Assembly (NCBI GenBank): GCA_963725175.1
Contig: CAVRXH010000006.1
Location: forward strand, 4,402,001 to 4,466,000
Length of the DNA: 64,000 bases
DNA from: DASUBV01 sp963725175
Lineage (GTDB): Bacteria > Actinomycetota > Actinomycetes > Streptosporangiales > Streptosporangiaceae
Direction: 5' to 3'
This document shows positions 59,281-64,000 of the stretch, in pieces (position 1 is the first letter of the stretch; each line of letters opens with the position of its first letter). Made by a program: the position numbers and the translations under genes. The notes beneath the pieces were generated by a model. That model searched no databases. It saw nothing but the letters and a program-made list of their open reading frames with translations, and had not been told where the DNA came from.

Positions 59281-62052
59281 CTAGCGAAGCTGGCGCAGGA
59301 ACGGGTCCCGATGCTCAGCGCGTGCGACGCGGACCCTGACGTCCGCTGCGCACACGGAGCCAGGGCTGACGATGAGATTCAGTTTCAGCTCGGCGACGTC
59401 GGGCAGGTCGTCGGCCAGGCGAGAGACCCTGAGCAGGACGTCGGCCAGCACGGCGGTATCGACCCGAGGGCTACCGCCCTGGTGGCCGGGCAGCAGCGAC
59501 GCGCCGCGCAGCCCGGTGATGAGATCATCGGCGTCAGCGGTGGTGAGCGGAGTCAGCCGGCCTGCGATGTCACCGGGAGCATCAGCGGTCGCTCCGCGGA
59601 TCCCGGCCAGTACCAGCGGCCCGAACGCCGGGTCCTGCGCAGTTCCTGCCATGACCTCGATGCCTCCGCTGACAAATGGCTGCACCAGCGCCCGCGGCAG
59701 GCCTGTGCCGAAGCGTGCGGTGAGGTCGCGGTACGCCTCGCTGACTTCCTGCGGCGTTCGCAGGTCGAGCCAGGCCGCTCGGCCCTCGCTCTTGCGCAGC
59801 GGATCGCTCAACTCGGCTTTGAGCACCACCCGGCCACCGAGTCGGTCGGCCGCGTCCAGAGCCTGCTGCTCGCTGGTCACCGGGACGGTGGTGATCACCG
59901 GGATCTGATAACAGGTCATGAGCTCGCGAGCCTGGGCACCTGGCAGCCATCCCCCCGCACCATGGCAGGCCAGGAAGTCGGCGGTTAGGCCGCGGGCTCC
60001 GGCGACTCGCACGTCGCTGAAATCGGGGACGTGGCCGCGATGGCGGTCGCGCCAGGCCTGATAGCGGGCTGCGTGACCGAGTGCGCGGGCAGCATCCTCT
60101 GGATAGGCGTAGGCCGGCACTCCCGCGAGTGCCGGAGTGCTGGAGTTCGTCGGCGGAATCGCGTCGTCGGCAGCACTACGGACTTCGCCCTGGTCATCCG
60201 CTGTCTCAGAGGGCAGTAGCCGGACAGCCTCGGCCTGTCCGAGCAGAACGGCGGCCAGCGGCTTGCCGACAGTAGCGGCGACCACGGCGGGGATCAGGTC
60301 CGAGATCGCGGTCGGAACGGTCACGGCCAGCAGGGCATCGACGCCATCATCAGCGGCGACCTGCTCCAGGCAGGCCCGGAACACCTCTGCGGTTACCGTG
60401 GCCGTGGTGTCCACGGGCCCTGTTATCGTCGCGCCGCCCGGCAGTAAGGCGCGCAGTCGGCGCCGGGTGACCGAGCTGAGCTGGGCCATGGCCAGGCCGC
60501 TGTCGGCGCATGCGTCGGCGGCCAGCATTGCCGCCCCGCCGGCGTTCGACACCACCACCACCCGGTTACCCAACGGCCGCGGCTGGCTGGCGAGGAGCGC
60601 GGCGGTTCCGGTCAATTCGCCGAGGCTGCTGGTCGCGATGATGCCGGCCTGGCGGAACAGGGCCTCGTGGGTGGCCAGTGGCGTTGCGGCCGACGCACTG
60701 TAGGGCGCTGCCGCTTGCTGGCCGGCAGATGACCTGCCGCTGATGACGGTCAGCACCGGCATCCGCCGGCCCACCCGGCGCGCGGTCCGGGCGAACTTGC
60801 GCGGGCTGCCGAACGACTCCACGAACAGCACCGCCATCCGGGTCGCCGTGTCCTGCTCCCACCAGGTCAGCAGGTCGTTGCTTGATACGTCGTACTTGTC
60901 GCCCACCGACGCGAACGACGACACCCCGATGCCAAGTCGGGACAGGTGTTCGAGCAGCGCGATGCCCACACCGCCCGATTGCACGACGAGCCCGGCGATG
61001 CCAGGCGATGCCAGGCCCCGGGCGAAGCTCGCGTTCAGCCCAGTACCCGGCACCATGACGCCCAGGCAGTTCGGCCCCACCAGCCGCATGCCGTACCGGC
61101 GGCAGACGGCCAGCAGGTTCGCGCCGTCGGCGCCGAGCCCTGCGGTGACTACGACGAGGGCTCGCACGCCGCGGCGGCCGCACGCATCCGCCACCGTCGG
61201 CACCTCCGCGGCGGGCACGGCGATCACTGCCAGGTCGGGCGCCTCGGGCAGTTCGGCGACCGAGGCTACGCAACGGATGCCTTCCATGCTGTGGCCATGC
61301 GGGTTCACGGCGTAGACCTCGCCGGTGAATCCGCCACGTACCAGGTTGTGCAGGACAGAGCGGCCGACCGTGTGCGGCCGGCGGCTCGCGCCGATCACGA
61401 CCACCGACTGCGGCTGGAGCACGAACCGCAGGCTGGCCATGTCGGCCCGGCTTTCCCGACGGGCCACCGAGTCCAGGTAACTCTCCACGTTCGGATCTGC
61501 GTCGTCGCCTGGCAGCGGGAAGGTCAGCTGTACCTCGCCGTCGGCTACGGTGCGCTGTACCGGCAGCCCGGCGCCGGTGAATACTCGCAGCATCGCGGCG
61601 TTGTCCCGCAGCGTCGTCGCGGTGAAGGCAGTCAGCCCGCGCCGCCGGGCCAGCGACACGAGGTGCTCCAGCAGCAGCGTGGCGATGCCGTGATGGTGCA
61701 TATCGTCCGGGACCGCGAATGCGACCTCCGCAGTGCCTGGCGTCGCGACAGGCTCGTAGCTCGCGACGCCTATCAGCCGGCCGGCCAGCCAGGCGAGCAG
61801 CACAGCGTGATCAGCAGCGGGCGGTCGGCATACCCTGCGCGCCTCGCTGCCGGCCGAATGCGGGCTCAGGCTGAAGAACCGGAGGTACAGGTTGTCGGGT
61901 GACATGGCCGCGTGCATGGCGCGCACGGCCTCGGTGTCCTCGGGCTGCGCGGGCCGGATCTCGACCGTGGTCCCGTCTGTCAGCAGCGCGTAGACGCTGC
62001 GGTCCGAGTCTGCGGTCGGCGCCAGGGCGCATGCCGCCCGCGTTGTCGTCAC
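59281..62052 (-). CDS. GNAT / ADP-forming acyl-CoA synthetase fusion protein
   Basis: Protein of 923 residues. Residues 20-180 are a GNAT domain (VEIRPAQPEDTEAVRAMHAA, HHHGIATLLLEHLVSLA). Residues 205-330 are the CoA-binding domain (VVVIGASRRPHTVGRSVLHNL), followed by the ligase-CoA domains (GLVVQSGGVGIALLEHL) and a C-terminal ATP-grasp-like domain (RVVLKAELSDPLRKSE). This is the Pat/Pka-like architecture of protein acetyltransferases with an acyl-CoA synthetase body. It is divergent from a DevS-like kinase with a Dos-box midway, so hypoxic or redox control is likely. Confidence 0.88.
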   Translation of the reverse strand: MTTTRAACALAPTADSDRSVYALLTDGTTVEIRPAQPEDTEAVRAMHAAMSPDNLYLRFFSLSPHSAGSEARRVCRPPAADHAVLLAWLAGRLIGVASYEPVATPGTAEVAFAVPDDMHHHGIATLLLEHLVSLARRRGLTAFTATTLRDNAAMLRVFTGAGLPVQRTVADGEVQLTFPLPGDDADPNVESYLDSVARRESRADMASLRFVLQPQSVVVIGASRRPHTVGRSVLHNLVRGGFTGEVYAVNPHGHSMEGIRCVASVAELPEAPDLAVIAVPAAEVPTVADACGRRGVRALVVVTAGLGADGANLLAVCRRYGMRLVGPNCLGVMVPGTGLNASFARGLASPGIAGLVVQSGGVGIALLEHLSRLGIGVSSFASVGDKYDVSSNDLLTWWEQDTATRMAVLFVESFGSPRKFARTARRVGRRMPVLTVISGRSSAGQQAAAPYSASAATPLATHEALFRQAGIIATSSLGELTGTAALLASQPRPLGNRVVVVSNAGGAAMLAADACADSGLAMAQLSSVTRRRLRALLPGGATITGPVDTTATVTAEVFRACLEQVAADDGVDALLAVTVPTAISDLIPAVVAATVGKPLAAVLLGQAEAVRLLPSETADDQGEVRSAADDAIPPTNSSTPALAGVPAYAYPEDAARALGHAARYQAWRDRHRGHVPDFSDVRVAGARGLTADFLACHGAGGWLPGAQARELMTCYQIPVITTVPVTSEQQALDAADRLGGRVVLKAELSDPLRKSEGRAAWLDLRTPQEVSEAYRDLTARFGTGLPRALVQPFVSGGIEVMAGTAQDPAFGPLVLAGIRGATADAPGDIAGRLTPLTTADADDLITGLRGASLLPGHQGGSPRVDTAVLADVLLRVSRLADDLPDVAELKLNLIVSPGSVCAADVRVRVARAEHRDPFLRQLR

Positions 62053-62138
62053 GGGATCACACCTCTCCGTTGCTCCTTACCTATTCAGCCTGTCGCGGCA
62101 CTCCGCCGGAGGGCAGGGGGCACGAGACCTGAATGAGG

Positions 62139-62152
62139 GGGACGAAAGGCCC
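62139..62152. promoter_or_regulatory. Dos-box between the acetyltransferase fusion and the DevS-like kinase
   Basis: GGGACGAAAGGCCC matches 12 of 14 positions of the DevR/DosR core GGGACTWWAGTCCC and keeps the outer GGGAC/CCC dyad. It lies 87 bp from one start codon and 95 bp from the other, so a single site could serve both genes. Confidence 0.6.
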
Positions 62153-62246
62153 GTGCGGCAGGCTTCAGCCGGAGATGTCTCGCGATTTCTGCCTCTGAAT
62201 AGACCCTTATTGCATGTCAGCCGTGCAGCGTACGATCTGTCTCGTC

Positions 62247-64000
62247 ATGCAATTCGAGCTCTACAGTCAGGCGAGGTGGCTTCCCGTCTCCGATACCGCG
62301 CCGCGCTCTCCGCGGCGGGTCGTCCCCTTGCCTCAGCTGCGCCTGGATGACCTGCTAGCAGAGTTGCAGGCCCGGCTGTCGGCCGTGGTCAGCACCAGGG
62401 ATCGCGTGCATGCGTTGCTGGAGGCGGTCGTGGCCGTCGGCAACAACCTGGAGCTGGACCTGGTGCTGCGCCAGATCATCGATGCGGCCGTATCGCTGGT
62501 CGATGCGCGCTACGGCGCGCTCGGCGTGATCGGGGATGCCAGGCGACTTGCCGAGTTCGTTACGTTCGGCATGGACGAGGATCAGATCGCGGCGATCGAT
62601 CACTGGCCCGAAGGCCGCGGGCTGCTTGGCGAGCTGATCATCAGCCCGCAGGCACTGCGGCTGCCTGATATGTCTGCGCATCCGCGGTCGTACGGGTTCC
62701 CGCCGGGGCATCCGCCGATGAAGACGTTCCTGGGCGTGCCGATCAGGATACGCGACGAGGTCTTCGGGAACCTGTACCTGACCGAGAAGCGGGACGGCGC
62801 GGAGTTCGACGAAGAAGACGAGACCGTTGTCACCGCCCTGGCGGCCGCGGCGGGCGTGGCGATCGAGAACGCCCGCCTCTATGACGCGGCCCAGCGCCAG
62901 CAGGCCTGGCTGCGCGCAACGGCGGATATCATCCGGAGGCTGCTATCGGGTGCCGAGCCCGGCGAGGTGCTGGCGCTGGTGACCGAGCATGCACGGGAGA
63001 TCTGCGGGGCGGATCTGGTGGTGCTGGCGCTGCCGGCCGGCAACGGGCGGCAGCTGGTCATCGAGTACGCGGCCGGCGATGAGGCGAGCGAGTCCGTCGG
63101 AATCGTGCTGCCGGTGGGCGGGTCGGTATCGGGAATCGTCCTGGAGAGCGGAAAGCCGCTGGTGATCCCGGACTTCACTGCCGACGAGCGGGCAGCTGCG
63201 GCTGCACGTGAGCACCTTCGGCTGGGACCGGCCGTCGTTGTCCCGCTGGGCGCGCCGGGGAACGTCCGGGGCATCCTGACCGCTGGCCGGCGCCCAGGGG
63301 CGCTGCCACTGAACCCTCAGGCCATCGAGGTGCTGATCACCTTCGCCGCGCAGGCCGGCGTCGGCCTGGAGCTGGCCGAGCATCGCCGGGACGCAGAGCG
63401 GTTCGCGGTCCTGGACGACCGGGACCGGATCGCGCGTGACCTGCATGACCTGGTTATCCAGCGGCTTTATGCCACGGGCATGTCGCTGGAGAGCGTGACA
63501 GCGCGGCTAGGCGACACCGATCTCGGCCGGCGGGTGTCCAGCGCGGTCGACGCTCTCGATGACACCATCAAGGAGATTCGCTCGGCGATCTTCGCGTTGC
63601 ACTTCCGGCCTGACGCCGACCAAGCGGGCCTGCGCGCCCAGATCCTAGCCGTGGCCGACGAGTCCGCCGAAAGCCTCGGATTCGCGCCGGGCCTCCGAAT
63701 GGCCGGGCGGCTCGATGACAATGTCCCGGCCGAAACGGGAGAGCACCTCCTCAGCGCGCTGCGCGAGGCCCTGTCCAATGCGGGCCGGCACGCCGCCGCG
63801 TCAAAGGTCGACGTCACCGTCGAGGCCGGACCTGAGCTGGTCCTGACTGTCCGCGATAACGGCACAGGCATCAAGCAGACAGCCCGCCGCAGCGGCCTGG
63901 GCAACCTCACGGAGCGCGCCAGGCTGCTCGGCGGCAGCCTCGACGTCACCGCTCCCGATGGCGGCGGCGCCGAGCTCATCTGGCGGGTGCCATTGACCCG
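62247..64000 (+). CDS. DevS/DosT-like GAF sensor histidine kinase, cut by the window end
   Basis: At least 584 residues; the last residues (LIWRVPLT) match the family end, so only the stop is missing. GAF-A at about 55-200 has SAHPRSYGFPPGHPPMKTFLG, with the His that ligates heme in mycobacterial DevS conserved; GAF-B follows at about 225-380. The kinase has DRDRIARDLHDLVIQRLYATG with the phospho-accepting His, ALREALSNAGRHAAAS and a Gly-rich ATP lid (TARRSGLGNLTERARLLGG). It should sense O2, NO or CO or redox state. The partner DevR-like regulator is not in the window. Confidence 0.9.
   Translation, partial: MQFELYSQARWLPVSDTAPRSPRRVVPLPQLRLDDLLAELQARLSAVVSTRDRVHALLEAVVAVGNNLELDLVLRQIIDAAVSLVDARYGALGVIGDARRLAEFVTFGMDEDQIAAIDHWPEGRGLLGELIISPQALRLPDMSAHPRSYGFPPGHPPMKTFLGVPIRIRDEVFGNLYLTEKRDGAEFDEEDETVVTALAAAAGVAIENARLYDAAQRQQAWLRATADIIRRLLSGAEPGEVLALVTEHAREICGADLVVLALPAGNGRQLVIEYAAGDEASESVGIVLPVGGSVSGIVLESGKPLVIPDFTADERAAAAAREHLRLGPAVVVPLGAPGNVRGILTAGRRPGALPLNPQAIEVLITFAAQAGVGLELAEHRRDAERFAVLDDRDRIARDLHDLVIQRLYATGMSLESVTARLGDTDLGRRVSSAVDALDDTIKEIRSAIFALHFRPDADQAGLRAQILAVADESAESLGFAPGLRMAGRLDDNVPAETGEHLLSALREALSNAGRHAAASKVDVTVEAGPELVLTVRDNGTGIKQTARRSGLGNLTERARLLGGSLDVTAPDGGGAELIWRVPLT

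Overview
The window is very GC-rich (roughly 70% or more by eye) with strongly G/C-ending third codon positions, GTG starts, many 4-bp stop/start overlaps, two DUF222-HNH endonucleases, a clpP-clpP-popR locus, a DevS-type heme sensor kinase and a Dos-box. This points to an actinomycete (class Actinomycetia). I cannot place it to genus from sequence alone.

Layout. 0-6 kb: cell envelope (lysozyme-like secreted protein, L,D-transpeptidase lipoprotein, two tandem apolipoprotein N-acyltransferase homologues, one frameshifted). 6-11 kb: membrane protein, EamA transporter, seryl-tRNA synthetase (frameshifted), an MFS exporter with its TetR regulator, promoter and operator. 11-15 kb: KTSC protein, DUF222-HNH protein, membrane-anchored ECF-like sigma factor. 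15-23 kb: sterol-desaturase-like protein, HAD phosphomutase plus GH65 phosphorylase pair, universal stress protein, exonuclease III, secreted beta-propeller protein, SGNH hydrolase. 23-27.4 kb: two-component system divergent from an ABC exporter. 27.4-28.8 kb: two divergent PIN-domain toxin-antitoxin modules.

28.8-42.5 kb is the most striking part: twelve minus-strand genes, eleven of whose junctions overlap or nearly touch. They encode a phosphotransferase-like protein, methyltransferase, adenylosuccinate-lyase-like enzyme, GNAT, gamma-glutamyl hydrolase-like amidotransferase, MFS exporter, ATP-grasp ligase, a 565-residue protein of no family I recognise, amidase, glutamine-synthetase-like ligase and two FemAB-like proteins. 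It reads as a compact small-molecule pathway without NRPS or PKS. The pairs GS-like/amidase and GNAT/PurB-like recall the glutamyl-carried acetylhydrazine cassette of kinamycin and fosfazinomycin; this link is an inference.

42.5-46.3 kb: divergent clpP pair, a 57-bp tandem repeat array of hairpins, a PopR/ClgR-like regulator, SHOCT and trypsin-co-occurring-domain proteins. 46.6-52.5 kb: second DUF222-HNH protein, Nudix hydrolase, arylsulfotransferase, secreted protein. 52.5-55 kb: PaaK-like adenylating enzyme with an unusual P450. 55-64 kb: DEAD-box helicase, cation/proton antiporter, orphan AbiEi-like protein, and a GNAT/acyl-CoA synthetase fusion divergent from a DevS-like kinase (cut by the window end), with a Dos-box between them.

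At least six single-base frameshifts fall in otherwise well-preserved genes, including the normally essential serS. I therefore suspect residual sequencing or assembly errors and annotate those genes as frameshifted rather than as decayed.
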